Source: Smittium culicis
Lineage: Eukaryota; Kickxellomycota; Harpellomycetes; Harpellales; Legeriomycetaceae
DNA length: 36,871 bases
Direction: 5' to 3'
NCBI GenBank assembly: GCA_001970855.1
Contig: LSSN01000364.1
Coordinates: 1 to 36,871, forward strand
Shown here: positions 1 through 13,300 of the stretch, piece by piece
How the letters are laid out: each line of letters opens with the position of its first letter
Numbering within the stretch: position 1 is the stretch's first letter
The notes under the pieces: model-generated
What the model was told of the DNA's origin: nothing
Databases searched by the model: none
The model's input: the letters and a program-made list of their open reading frames with translations, nothing else
Translations under genes and position numbers: made by a program

Positions 1-42
1 CGCCGCTCTAGCAGCTCCATACCCACTGGGCATTGGTTCAAG
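1..42. other. Possible truncated exon at the window edge
   Basis: These 42 bases are about 57% G+C, while the sequence just after them is about 20%. That is the contrast seen here between exons and non-coding DNA. On the plus strand the patch is open in frame 2 (reads AALAAPYPLGIGS) and is followed at once by GTAGTA, a plausible splice donor, after which all frames soon close. On the minus strand an ATG at 33-31 opens MPSGYGAARA and would run off the left edge. I cannot choose between the strands and do not recognise either peptide. Confidence 0.25.
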
Positions 43-3000
43 GTAGTAAAAATACTTAATACTTAGTTTATATTAAAATATTACTCAAGAAATAAAATAA
101 ATACATTTAAAAGAAAATCTAAAAAAGCGAGAAAATAATCAGAAGCTTAACTTTAAAAGAACGCTTAGTATAAAATTTATTATTTAGTTAGTTTTTTTTA
201 TTCCCATTCAATACTTAAAAACCTTAATTTCTATTGTTATCCCTTTTTTAATTTTTTTGAGAAATATTACTATAACTTACCTCACAGTAAATCATAAATA
301 TTTAAGCCTAAAAATATTCTCAGCAGGCAAACTTTTAAATTAAAAACACAAATCCTTAATTGGAAATAAAGTTAAAGTAGGGACTTAAAACTACTACACA
401 TGTGAATGTAATCTCATTCTTGGTTCTAGAATCATTTATGAGGATTATTAATAGGTTTTCGAAATAATTTAATTGGACCATCTCAAATAAAAGGATATTA
501 AAACGGCAGTTGCAATGAAATGTTTTACAAAGAAACCATAAAGAGTGTATAATAGTAAATAAGCTATTTACAATAAATAAAGTTTGAATGCAAGCTAAAA
601 TAAAAATTAAAAGGTATATTAATCTAAATATAGCTAATACAAAAAATATGGTATAAAAGTCACTGTTGACGGAAAAAGAATTTATATTCTGTTTTTAAAG
701 GTTTATGTTCTTTATTTAAAGTTGATATAAATTAAAGTAAAAATAAATTAGAATGATCTAAAACTAACTATTTTCATAATATGTTTCTTCAGTCTCATTT
801 TAGAATGTAAGTATTCTACTATCTTTTAATGAACTTTTTCTTTAATTTAACAATGCTTAGACTATAACTGATAATAGTTAAATATATTTAACGCTAGTTT
901 CTTTCTTTGTAGAAAAAAAATATTCATGAAATAATATTTTATTTGTATAATAGTATCTAGTTCAATTCCTTGGTGCAAGATCTTTATAAAAAGAATTTTG
1001 CCTTTGATTGGAAGATCTAATATTACTGATCCAAAAACGGAGTTACTAGAAAAAAGGCACCGAGAAAATCGAATATTAACATTTTTCTAAGTGTCACGAA
1101 TTTTTATTAAAATCAAATTACCCAGCTTTACCATTTTACTCTTACTATAACAAGTTACCTCAGCAGAATGGCTACCAAAAACACTGCTAGTCTTGAAAGA
1201 GAATCATTCCAGGAAATTCCAACTAATTCGACCATACCGATAGTTCTTAGGGAAAAAAAACATGCCGAAAAGAATACCCCTTCACAATTATATTTGACCA
1301 TTATATTTTTCTAATAATTTGATGCGTGATTTAATTATTAACTCATCAACTCTTTGATTTTAAATATAATGATTTTTCTACGTCGCTATTGATTCCTGTA
1401 ATGAATTTTTAATTTTTAAGGTTGTAACTTATTTTACTTATATTCAATTATCCATATTCTTTCTTTAATCAAGAAATTTTCCATTTATTTTATTAAATAT
1501 TACTTAAATTAAGGTTTTGGACTCTTAGAAAATCTTACAATGATATAATCATTATTTCTAAAGTCTCATTAAATATTACTATGATTTTTAGCTTATCAAA
1601 AATAATTCCATTGATTTTCCAGCTATTCCACAAATTTTTGTTTTATTTGATGCTTTTAATGTATATTGTAATATTTTTATGGTCAGAAAATTCAGTTAAA
1701 CCAATTTATTTACTATTTTTATTGCTTCTAAACCTATTCTTAATCGATAGATGGAAAATTATTGATATACTTTTTCCAGGTTATTCTGACCAACTATATA
1801 TTCTCAACTGAGATTAATTTGGTTAACGCGTTCCTCAGAATAATTTAATCGCTATTTTCCCCATATTATTGCATTTCATTTTTTTGTTTATATAAGTGCT
1901 GAGTTTATATTTTATTCATTTTCAACCAAATAAATATCACCAATCAGTATTAAAATCGTTTCCCATTATTCTATTGAATAATCTTTCAATAAAAAATTCT
2001 AGTGCAATACTTATTTTTTTTCATCATATTTTATATAAAAATTTACCAATTTTGTAATTTTATAATTTTAAAGATGCCGAATTTTATTTATCTATTTTTT
2101 TTTGATGCTTAAAAGTTCGCAAAATTGTCAGTTATTTTATATTTATCGCTATTTACTATTTTGAATGTGTATTTGGGCAAAATAAAATATGTTTCTATGC
2201 AGCTTTACGAGCAATTTTTGTTTTCATTTTTTATGTTGATCTCTTGTATTAAAAACAGGCCAGATTTTAGATCTTTTTATATGTAATCAAAGAGCATTTA
2301 ATTTTCCTTTTTATCAACTATGCCTTTGATATTTTATTTAGTTATTTCGAGTTAGTTTATTTTTTATTTTTTATATAATATAATTAGCTCTTATTAACAT
2401 ATTTCCCCCAGATATTGGATTTTTATTTTATATTTTATGATTTTCCTCATTTATATGAATCCTATCAATCCTTAAAGTATAAACTAGGGGTTTAGTATAA
2501 AATTTTACTTGATTAATTTTAATAATAGTATTAATAAAATAATTTACATTAAAAACCGGTTGTTTTTTTTTTCGCTGTTAAATTCTCCTAGGTATTCGAT
2601 ATGATATTCAAATCAAATTTTTTTATTGAACTAACTTGACTATATTTGTCTATTTAATGGAAAATTAGTACCTGAGTGGGTTCATTTTTATTTTTCTCGC
2701 CCTCCGTTTATTTTTAATCTTTAATTTTAATTTTTACTTTTAAAATTTCGATTTTTCGGTTCTTCCTGTTATTTGTATAATTTTAATTAATGGGGGAGGG
2801 TGTTTTGATATTATTAGTTTTTAGATTGCGCTTGATGTGTATATTTTTATGAACTATAAGTATAATATGATCGGTTACAGGCAATCTTTCGGCATTTATA
2901 ATTTCTAAGAGAGTATAATTGCCTCGCTCTTTATTTAATGATTCGATTTATTATAAGTTTCAACCGAATTTATATGTATTTTAAACTTTTGATTCTTTAA

Positions 3001-6000
3001 ATTGGACAGGTGTTAATTTAGATTGATATTTTTGTAGCTGTGTCTGTAAGCTCGAAAATTAAGCGTGTAATTCGTTATTATATTTTAGAGTTGCTAAAGT
3101 TTAGGCTAATCAATAGTGAGATTTTTGAAGTGAATTATATTGTTATGACTATGAAGTTTAAGGAAATTAAAAAAATAAACCGGAGGAACAAAAGGGTTTT
3201 GTCTATTTATTATATATGTAAAATAAATAAAATGCTTGATTCTTTAAAAATAGGGTGGAAAAAGTTTGTCTTTTAAATTTTTTTTTGAAAACTCAAGGAT
3301 ATTATTAAATAAGCTATGAAGATGGTATTCTAGAATCTTATTGGATAAAATTTTATAATAAATAAAGAAAAAAAATAATCGAATTATGTATAATCTATAA
3401 ATAGAATTTATTAATTTTAACTAGTTGGATTTATTAAATCAATATTAGAGTTGATAATTCCCGTTTATGTATTTTTCAAAAAAATTCAAATTATTAATTT
3501 ATGCACAGTTAATCAGCTTCAATTATTTTGCTTGCTGTTTGTCGTTGATGTAATGCTAAAATAATTGTAAACAAAATAAAATGGGAAATTTAACCGAATA
3601 TAATAATTCTTTCACTAAGAATATAGGGCAGGGTGTTTAATTTAAGGTTGTTTTTATTAAAAATTTTATAGCTTTATAAGATAAGAAGATATATCTAGCA
3701 AATAAGCTTACAATAAGACTAATCCGTTAGATATTAGGTTAAATAGTATAAAATAAAGAGCTTCCAAAAAAAAGGAGTAGAAAAAAATGGAGAAAAATTA
3801 AGTTTTGCTTTTTCAATCAGAATAGTGGGCTTCATTTAAATACCCAAAAAAAAAAGATAGGGATTCTTTAGTTATAGAAATCAAACGTTTCATATGAAAA
3901 GTTTGAGTCAAAAAAATGGGTTAAGATAATAATTTGGGTAATAATAAAGATTAAGGAATAAATTGAGTGAACCAGGTAAAAATATGTTAAATCAACTTTT
4001 ATTCGACCCAATTGGTACTCAATAATCATCTTACAGCTTCTAATTCATTTTTTGGAACATCTAAATATGTATTTTCTGGTAATTTGTTGTTTTTTATGAT
4101 ATTTTTTTAGTATTTTTTTTCAATAAAAGCTTTTTTTAATACTTTTTTTAGATTTGACTAGTGGGATCTTTTTAATTTATTTTTATTTTTAATTTCGATT
4201 TCTGAGAAATTTTATTTCTAGTGATCGGGTCTTTTTCGTTATGAGAAAAATAGCTGACGCTTTTACATATCATTTATATTTTATTATTGTTAATATCTAC
4301 AAATTTTGATATTTCTTTACTTTTTTTTTAGTTACAATTTATACTCTTTCAAGAGTATAAATTAAATTTAACGAGTTTTAACTGAAATATTTATATAATC
4401 CCTATTTTTTTTTGAGACTTTCGTATTAAAATTAGGCAACTTGTCACTGACTCTATCTATTATTTGGTGAAATAGCTATAAATTTATGTTTATAACTATA
4501 TACTGAAGTTTCTTTTAGTTTAATGATGTTCAGATTCCATTTCAGATCTATATTTTTTGACTTTTTTCCTTTTCGTAATTATCCGCGAATTTAAAAAGTT
4601 TAATCATTTGTTTAAATTATATTTTAAAATAAGGGATTCGCCTAGTCCTATTTTACTTTCAGTTAATCGATATATATCTACGTTTTGATCTTGCCTTATT
4701 AAACTAGTTTGAAAGACACCCCTTCAATAGCCAAAAAATATTGTTCATTCGGATTTGTGTCTAAAATCATTTTCATTAGTGATACGGATTTAAAATTAAT
4801 ATTTTTATAAAAAGATTTTTTCCTTGTTCCTATTTCCTCATTTTCTGAGGGTTTAGGAGGTTTTTTTGATACAGTCTCTGCTCAAATTTGGGGCAGATAT
4901 GTGCCACTTATATCATAGTTAATAGCCATAGAACTTTATAATCTCTAGATTACTTATAAAATTAGAACCGAGTTTGGAGGGGGGGGGGTTTACTTTTTGT
5001 AAAATATTTTAAAGCTCTTTTAATCGGATCATTAAGAAAAAGTCTTCTAAATAGAAGAGAGGTTTTTTTAATAAATATTTATAAAATATTTTTTTAATAT
5101 TTAAAATGATCAAATCGCAAAAAAAAAAAAACATAATTTTTGTTAAAACAAAAATAATACAATAGTATTTTCGAATAGTAAAAAAAAAAACTTTTTTTAA
5201 AAGATACTAAAATACACAGATTCGCATTCTAAGTTACAAATAAAAAATTTCGAGTTCATTTTTTAATCTTCATATCAAGCATATTACGCCTTTGGTTTTT
5301 ATTTAGCTTAATAAATCCATTAAACCAGAAAACTAATATACGGATTTATATACAACTAAAATGGTCATAATAATCAGAAAAATTCAATATTCCTGTTTAA
5401 TATAATTTTGAATTTTTTATAAAATTTCTTCAAATAATACAAAAATCCAGAGACTAGTTAGTATAGTTTTAGAAAAGAATTAAATCTTCATACCAGGAAT
5501 CATTTCTCAAAATGCGAGGTAATTTGGTTTTTAAATCCAAGAGTATTATATACACATATTATCAAACTCTTATATCTATCTTTATTATCGCGTTTTAATG
5601 ATTTTTATCTCTTTAAACTATAAAATTCACTCCCTAGTGTTTTAGGGATACAATCAATTCTTTACATTTTTCATTCTTCGATTAGAATAACACTACGCGA
5701 GTGTATTCGATTTAATACTCCTCAAACCAGTCACCCCCCGCAAAAAAAGAGCAAAAGGTACGGTGTTGTTATAGATGGAGTGTGGTTGAAGATTGGTCGT
5801 AAAAGATTAAATTTCCGAAAATAATGGCGATGATAATGGTATCCTATCATTTTGAATTTCAATAGTAGCTTACATATAACCTTTATAACTACGTTTTTAT
5901 ACAATTTGCCTTCTCCTCCTGATTTTTTTTTTTGATAATGAAAAAAGATAAGCTGTTTAGTTGTTGAAAGGGGAATATATGAATATGTAAATTCAGGAAA

Positions 6001-6494
6001 TGATTTTTATTAATTCGGTCTCAAAATCATAAAAACAAGAAATTTACTTTTTAGAATACAATAGAAACTACATGGGTAATAATGACATAAAAAAGTATAT
6101 ATCGAATTAATTAGTTTGATTTATATTTTTAGAGAAAATATAATTTATGGTTCAAATATTTTATTGATACATGATTAGCACATAATTATAAACTACGTCA
6201 AATATTTTATGAAAAAAGTTACCATTTTTATTTTTTGATAATTTTTTGAAAAAAGGCGCATTTTTACATTAGTAACTAGGTAAGTTAAACGAGCTGATTA
6301 AAATAGAATTTTTAAAAAGCAATAAAAAAACAATGGTATTTATGATAGTATGGACAAGGGGTTTAAGTATAAGACGGGTGAAAACTGAAATTATATTTAG
6401 CAACTATATATGTATAAGTGTGGTGGGGGGTAGGGTATAAAAACAAATTTAGAAAAAATAAAGGGTTATAAGTGTAATAGTAATTTATATGATT
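43..6494. other. AT-rich intergenic DNA, no supported gene
   Basis: About 6.4 kb of very AT-rich sequence with many A/T homopolymers and a few G runs, such as the one near 4978-4988. The only open frames are short (76 and 78 codons near 1581 and 3040) and encode Phe/Leu/Ile/Lys-rich peptides typical of chance frames in AT-rich DNA, with no domain. I saw no tRNA, no convincing splice structure and no clear copy of the TTAA mini-elements found on the right flank. Confidence 0.6.
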
Positions 6495-8193
6495 TTAGTT
6501 TTTAGTCTTTTTAGGAGGTAGTGAGTGGCTTGTATTTGAGAAAGTGTTTGCGGATGAAGGGATGTTTATGCTGAGGGGTGAGAATTTTTCATTTTGACTG
6601 TTAGAGCGGTTAAAATGTGAATTGAGGTTAAAGGAGGAGCCGATAGATGCAGCATTTGAGATCAAGTCTTTGACTACGGAGGGTAAATCAGCCTGGGGTT
6701 TGTTATTATTTGAATGTAAATGTTCAAAGGAGGGTTTATTTAGCTTGGGGGAAAAAGATGACGGATTGTTGAATGTTGATGTATTTTGGGAGTAAAGGTT
6801 AGAATTTTCAGGTAAAGTCTGATTGCCGGATAAAGGCAAATCAGGAGAGAAAGAAGATACTTCAGGGGAATTTTGGGGTTTGTAGACCCAAATTTGGGCA
6901 TTGGCATAAATGTTACCGAAAACAGAGTGAACTCTATCCAGCATGATATAAGATTCATTAGCAAAGCTAAGCAAATTTTGAGCATTGTCTTCGATTTTAG
7001 CGAAATTGTTTGTGGGCTTAGAATTGCTAGAGTTGGAGTCTTTATTAGGTAGAGGTAAAGGACTAGCGAGGGAAGATGACGATCGAATTAAAGGGGAGGA
7101 AAGCTCAGAGAATGATTGGGCATTGGAATGGTTAGGTGTGTTATAGGTAGATGATGAGGGATTGTTGATAGGGGCACATCTTGAGGGGAGGCTCAAGATT
7201 AAAGATTTGACTTGTTTACGGGCATCAGCAGGTAAAACTGCAGATGCGTACTTGCTGATGGTTTCAATAACAGAACGAACAATTTTGATGACTTGGATGC
7301 GGGTTTCAGATATTTTTTCTATAGAGGATTTATATAGTAAATCCAGCTTGGGTTGGATTGAAGATTTATTTGAATTTTCAGAGACTAGGATTGAGCGGAT
7401 GCTAGCTTGAAGGTCAGAAATGAGAGATCTGATTGAGGATATATTTGATTCGAGAACAGCAATGGCGTACCGTAGCCATTCTAAACAATATTTAAGCCTA
7501 TCTAAAGCATCCTTTTGAAGAGCTGCAGCTCGAGATTTTGCGTTTCCTAACAAGTTTTTCCAAGATGTAGGATTTTTGGAGTCAGCAGAGCTGAGATCTA
7601 CTATTAAATTAGAAATAGGGCATTGTTATAAATACAGAGAGAATAAAGAGTAAATTAGAAAGGCAAAAAGGGTGAGAGATGATATTACTATTATAATTGA
7701 AATCCGAATCGTTTTTAAGATCTGAATTATGGAGATTATCGTTATTTGTAGTGGTAGAGGTATTTAAAGAAGGTAAAGAATCTTTATTAGAAGCAGTAAT
7801 AAAATCGAGTTTATCTAGCTGGCGACAAGCAAAATTATCAAGTTGGGAGACATTCATGCGTTTAACAAAAGGATTGCAAACAGATTTGACACTTGATTCA
7901 AGAGTTTCAGCACCATATTTGACTAGGCGAGAGCTTTGCTTGCCGTGGTCGTAAAAAGATAAGGCAGCATTAACAATGGGGATTTCAGAAACACGAGAGA
8001 TGAATTGAGAGTTTTGATTTTGATTATTTTTCCTGAGGTCGTTTAAAGTTTGAGCGGCGTCTAGTAGATCTTTTTCTAGCAGAGGTGGGCTCCTTACATG
8101 AGTCTGTGGCGGAGAGGAGGGGTTTGATAGTGAGATTGAATTGTCACTTTGTAGAGAATTGCGTCGTTTAAGGCTCTTGCGGGTGGACTCCAT
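6495..8193 (-). CDS. OPI1: Opi1-like transcriptional repressor of phospholipid (inositol-responsive) genes
   Basis: Two exons, 8193-7689 and 7600-6495, joined across an 88-bp intron (donor GTAATA, acceptor TTTAATAG, phase 1). The joined CDS is 1611 nt, 536 aa. Residues about 42-54 (LLDAAQTLNDLR) match the short helix near the start of fungal Opi1 proteins. Residues 67-130 carry the family core: RVSEIPIVNAALSFYD, then SSRLVKYGAETLESSVK, then QLDNFACRQLDKLD. Exon 2 starts with a helical, coiled-coil-like stretch (185-310) containing RLKYCLEWLRYA, also an Opi1 hallmark. The rest is Ser/Asn/Pro-rich and low in complexity. In yeast, Opi1 sits at the ER bound to phosphatidic acid and VAP, and enters the nucleus to repress genes driven by Ino2/Ino4 when the lipid is consumed. 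I see no clear FFAT motif here. A basic KSLKRR lies at residues 6-11. Function is inferred from family. Confidence 0.88.
7601..7688 (-). other. Intron of the OPI1-like gene
   Basis: Donor at 7688 (GTAATA) and acceptor AG at 7602-7601. A pyrimidine-rich stretch with TTTCTAATTTA lies just upstream of the acceptor and could hold the branch site. Splicing joins the phase-1 end of exon 1 to exon 2 as an Ile codon and unites the two halves of the Opi1 core, which is why I prefer it to two separate genes. Confidence 0.8.
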
Positions 8194-9110
8194 CAGAGTA
8201 GTTCGTTTTAAAAATAGGCTGAGGGTAAATAGAGGGATAATTGAGAGCGATGATAAAGTATATATTTAGTAAAGAGAGTTGTGTTTGAATAAACGCAAGT
8301 AAATGAGATTATATAATAAAGTAGAATTGGTTGAGTAATAGGATGGATGATAGGGGGAATATATTTGATGAAAAGCACAAATAATAAGGTTGGAAATATA
8401 GTGGGCGGAAATTAAACGTCGAGGCGAACGGCTGAATAAAAGGGCAAACCTGTAAGAACAGACAGAATCAAAAATACCTGAGGGGCAAATATTAGCATTA
8501 TTAAAAACAGACTTTTTTTTTTGGCTTTAAGTTTTCACATTCAAAAAATCTGCGCATTTTTTGCTTCTATTTTTGATAGGAATATTACATAATACTTCTA
8601 AATAATACTATATTCACATTCCAGAATTATGTAATCCTTTTCTATTGGCCAGTTATTCAGTCTGATTACTGGTGCATCATTTCTGCAAATTAAGACCTAA
8701 GTATACCATTGGTCTAATTATTTTGAGACTTTACCAGTATGCTATGGTTATTGGCTTACAAGTATTGGTATATAAATCTATTGGAGTCTATTGTGTCGCA
8801 TGTGATATTGATACAATTAAGCCAATAGGGTGTTTCTAAATAAAGATGGCATTTTTCTTAAATTTCCGCTTGTATTTTACTTGTATATATATTTTTTAAT
8901 ACAAAACTAACGCCTTATTATTTTAGTTTTTATTTACAGGCAAAAAATTTTGGGTTAGAAAACAGAAGCAAATAATATAGAATTATAAATAAATATAAAG
9001 AAGCTCGGCTAAAATCCTCCAATAGTATAAATTTATACTTTGCAATTACTGGCGTGATTTTATATCTTGTAGTAATTGGCTGCTTTCTTGCCCTCTAAAG
9101 CATGTGATAT
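8194..9110. promoter_or_regulatory. Upstream region of the OPI1-like gene
   Basis: No gene is supported between the OPI1-like start and the minisatellite at 9111. The identical 11-mer CATGTGATATT occurs at 8799-8809 and again at 9101-9111, about 600 and 910 bases upstream of the start codon. CATGTG is the core of the yeast inositol-responsive element (consensus CATGTGAAAT) bound by Ino2/Ino4. The link to autoregulation is only an inference, because both copies differ from the consensus at two bases. Confidence 0.25.
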
Positions 9111-9174
9111 TCACACACATTTCTGCAGTATTTATACGCATTTATACAGTATTTACACACATTTCTACAGTAAC
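9111..9174. repeat. Minisatellite, three copies of a 21-22-bp unit
   Basis: Three adjacent units at 9111-9132, 9133-9153 and 9154-9174 share the pattern ACACATTTCTRCAGTAWT with a few changes. The middle copy is the most divergent. It lies in the spacer upstream of the OPI1-like gene and overlaps no open frame. Confidence 0.7.
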
Positions 9175-10371
9175 TGAATAATAGTTTTATATAACAAAGC
9201 TCCAATACTTACAATTTGATTATTTTCGATTATGCATCTGAATATGGTAGTAAGAAAAAAATTGTATCCAAATTTCGTTAAAGTAGAATCTATTATTGGA
9301 ACTCTTCAGCTGAGGAAATCAAGCTGCTATAGCAAAATGCAATCAAGTAACCTTTACCAGCTCAAATTTGCATCAGATAAATATACTCATAGGAATAAGA
9401 ATTAAAATAAATTTATCACATTCACCATAAAGCTCAACATATTTTAATCATGATAAAAAATTTGAAATAATCATAATATATTACAAAATTTACCTTTTTG
9501 TTCTTGTTTAATCTATACCAACTGTTGCCAATCAATTATTCAAGGTACACCAGTATTCATGGATTTTTTCCCCTTAATTTCCTAATACACCATTGTATAT
9601 CTGTTCGAAATTCAAAAATTTTTTGTGTAAGTTATCTAGTTAAATTTTTAATACTATACATGTGTGCCACCAAAAAAAAATTTCAAAGTAAAAGTGATTC
9701 GCATGCGAAAAAAGGTTGTCGATCGTCATGTTAAAGATATGTATACATCTAAAATGAAAACTCATAACAGTATGGTCTATTAGATGATTTCGATTTATAA
9801 TTTTTAATACCCAAAAGTATTAATTAGCGTAGATATTATTTTTTAACTTCAAAAAAATATATTTACAACAAAAAATAATCTTTAGTTATATTAAAGTTTG
9901 ACTATTCCTTTACTAAATATTTATTTTTTAAAATTAGAAATATGGAGATGATATTTCTGGCGTCATCCACCTATCATTGCTGACAAACTAATTTTACAAT
10001 ATAAGCAAAGAATTGAAATCACTTATATCACTAAAAAATCTATCCTCAATGATCTCTTGCTCAACATTTCACTTTACCGCTTTAGAAATGATTATATTAT
10101 TTCTAATGAAAATTTTTTTATTTTAAATTACGGAATTAAATTTAATGATTATATAGCCAAAATAAACCATCCATAACTAACGAAATCAGTTGATATTTCC
10201 TATATATAAATTTCTAGCACCCTACATCAATACTCTTGCAAAAGTATAAAATCCTCAAATAAAAGCATCTTTTATTAAAATAATTATAATAATATCTTAA
10301 TTATAATAATAATAGTAAAAAATTAGAAATAGTTTAGCAGCAGCTTCAATTTTTTTTTTTTTTAAAAAAAT
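9175..10371. other. Intergenic DNA between OPI1-like and HRQ1-like genes
   Basis: AT-rich spacer that should contain the 3' end of the HRQ1-like transcript. The only notable frame (78 codons near 9498) has no domain and crosses A/T-rich sequence, so I do not call it. A T-rich/A-rich stretch at 10347-10370 lies directly after the HRQ1 stop codon. Confidence 0.5.
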
Positions 10372-13300
10372 TCATGAAAAGAAATCTATAATCTGTTGTT
10401 TAGAAACCCTTTTACCTAAGAAATTGCAGTCAATGCGCCCAAAACCTAAATCCATACAATAAAAAAAAAACAAAAAATTAAGAATTTTTTAAAAATGCTA
10501 AAATAAAAATAGTTTACATTCGACGCATCCTGACTGACATCTACAGTTCTTCATTCCTGAAACTGCTTTAAGTATAATATCTTTTGCTACCCCAGCTAGT
10601 TTGATGAACTTTTTCTCTACAATTGGTGCTGAACAGCTACTCTCGCTAGAATTGTCTGATATCAGTACTATCTCACCCACTTCATGTCTACCATCATCCA
10701 CTTTTATACTATTACTTAAAATTTCTTTGTTTTTTACCGTATACTTATCGCAATCAGGCTCTATCTGACCGCATAAGTCTCCCATAAACTCGCTTACATA
10801 ATAACTCAGTACATGGCTGCTCATGTGCTCAACTAATAGTGCTTGCTCTATACTTTCGTAACTCGAGTTCCCCAGTTTACAACTCTTTGAAAGGCTTCCA
10901 TAGCCATTATTATCATTACTAACCATGTTATTAGTGGCATCGCTGCCAAAGATTTCTATATCGGAGCTTCCCGATAATATCGTCAGTTTGATCATATTAA
11001 CACCCAATTCAAACTTAACCCTCCTATCCACCTCCACTTGTTTAGCAAATTTCTTACCCTTTTCAAACCAAAGTTTTTCGTACGATATGCATATTTTTTC
11101 TCCTAATTAAATAATTTATAATATAAATCAAATAAAGTTTAAAAAATATAATGAGATTCGGAGAAAGAGAGAGAGAGTGTGTGTGTATGTTAAAAGTAAA
11201 GATTGAGAAAAAAAAAGAAATATAAGTATCCCTCTCACGCCCTTCTCATAACTAATTTTAAAAAAAAAAATTTTAGGTTACTCTTTCCAGCTTCGTATTT
11301 TGCAACCATTTCCTTATTTTTGCCAATTGCAAACTTTGAAATGGCTATGGACTTGTGGGTTGTTAGTAGTTTGTAGCTGAAAGTCGGCTTTGTATGATAC
11401 GAATACTTCAAATGACTTACCAAAGCCAATTTCTTATCGAGTAAAACATCGTCTACAACAAATAGGTCACCCATATACAAATGTACCGATCCTAATTTAA
11501 TAATAATTAAAATAGGTTGAAAAAACATTTGTAAACCAAAAAAAAAAAGGTTTAAAAATGTATATAAAATTAGAAAAAAAATTTTTTTTTTACCAATGTA
11601 AATTTCTCTTGAAGCTCTTATACTGTCCATGTTTTCTAGAACGCTCAGCCTATACACATTGTCAGCACCTCCAAGTTTAACTAGGCTCCACTCGGTTTGC
11701 TTGATTTTTCTTAAATCCACATTCATTGCTGGATAAGGCCTGTAATCGTAACTAGAAACATACTGGTTTCTATTCGTATCTTTAATTAAGTTTTTCTCGC
11801 AAATTTTAACCAAATAATCCCTGCACGATTCTTCAAACTTCAAATCTTTCACAAAATCCCGAATTTCGTCATTGCAAATCTTACCATCATGCTTTATAGG
11901 CGTTTTTGCATAGGTAAGTGGTAATTCAAATGCTGCACACTGTAAATGCCCTATAACTATATCATCATCAACGCTTATTCTTTTGACTTTGAATTCATCT
12001 GACACTGGTCTATCGTTACTACCAACATATTGGATGTCACAATTTGATTTATTGCCTCCTAAACCGTAATCTGCTTTACCTAAAAGCTGCAAGTTACTAT
12101 CAGATAACCTCAAATCCGATTCACTGTTGTGGTTTATAGACCCATTCGAATATTCCCATATTTTCATAAGTTTCAGATCCGAGTACCCTAGCTTATTAAC
12201 AAGATCTTCCATACTCATACCGAGTTTTGAATCTTCAAGTTTTTTGATGTTCATGAACACCATGCTATCGACTCTACTCGACCCTAAAATCAAAACAACG
12301 TTTCCCACTTGCTTCTTGCGCAATGGGTTAGTTCGTCCGCAGCGACCAATCTTCTGCATAAACTCGCTCTTACTCAAAGGGCTTCCTACAATAACGACTG
12401 TATCCAGCATCCCAATATTTATCCCCAATTCCAACGCCGATGTTGAAATTATCAGATTCACACAGTTGGAAAACATTAGCTTTTCGTTTAGTCTCCGCTC
12501 ACTAGCTGAATATCCAGACCTATATGATACAACTTTAGGTACTAGATCGCTGTTGCCTTGGTTCTTCAAATTTGATACTATATTGTAGTACAAGTGCTCA
12601 CACTCTCTACGACTCTAGATTTATTTTATTTTTTTTTATAAGTAGAATAAAGTGTAAAAATTAAAAAATGTTGATATCTATCTCATTTTTATCATACACA
12701 CGGGTCCCGCTAATTGGTCGAAGCTGGGAACATATGAATCCCATAGCTAAATAAAAAAAAAAATGAAGGAAAAAAAACCCCCCGATTCTAAACCTGCTAA
12801 AAGTAAAATAAGCACTAAGTCACTTACTTTGCAAAACACAATAGCTCTCATGTCAGATTTCAGCAAAGCGATGGAAACATTAACAGCATCGGCTATGATC
12901 CCGCCTCCGCTAAATGGCTTACTGCCACTATCAGCGTCACAATGTTCATCCATGGCATTTCCGAAATTATAACCAGCAGGATTCCAGACGACAACCTGCC
13001 GCTCGACCAAGTTGGCGCCACTCTTGGAAACCAGCGCAATATCGTCTTTTGAGCAGCTAAGCAAGTTCGATGCAACGGCTATCGGGAAATCAACAGTTGC
13101 ACTTGTTAGCACCGTTCTGATAGCTGCTGGCATGCGAGTCAGATTGGACTTGATTCTAGACAGCCTGCGCAAGATCATGTTGAAATGCATACCGAACACA
13201 GAATCGTAAACGTGCAATTCTAAAAAAAAAAAAAAGAATTTAAAAAAATTTAATATTACAGAAAGTTTGTAAATATCAATTTTTCAAAGCTAAAAAAAGA

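Noticed and set aside
1581..1811. 76-codon frame, Phe/Leu/Ile-rich
   Set aside because: Composition follows local T-richness; no domain, no splice context, and similar frames are expected by chance in such AT-rich DNA.
3040..3276. 78-codon frame, Lys/Ile-rich
   Set aside because: Starts at a non-ATG codon, A/T-driven composition, no recognisable domain.
6740..7954. Frames overlapping the OPI1-like exons on either strand
   Set aside because: Shadows of the OPI1-like gene, whose own frame carries clear family motifs.
9111..9174. CRISPR array
   Set aside because: Units abut with no spacers; a simple minisatellite in a eukaryotic genome.
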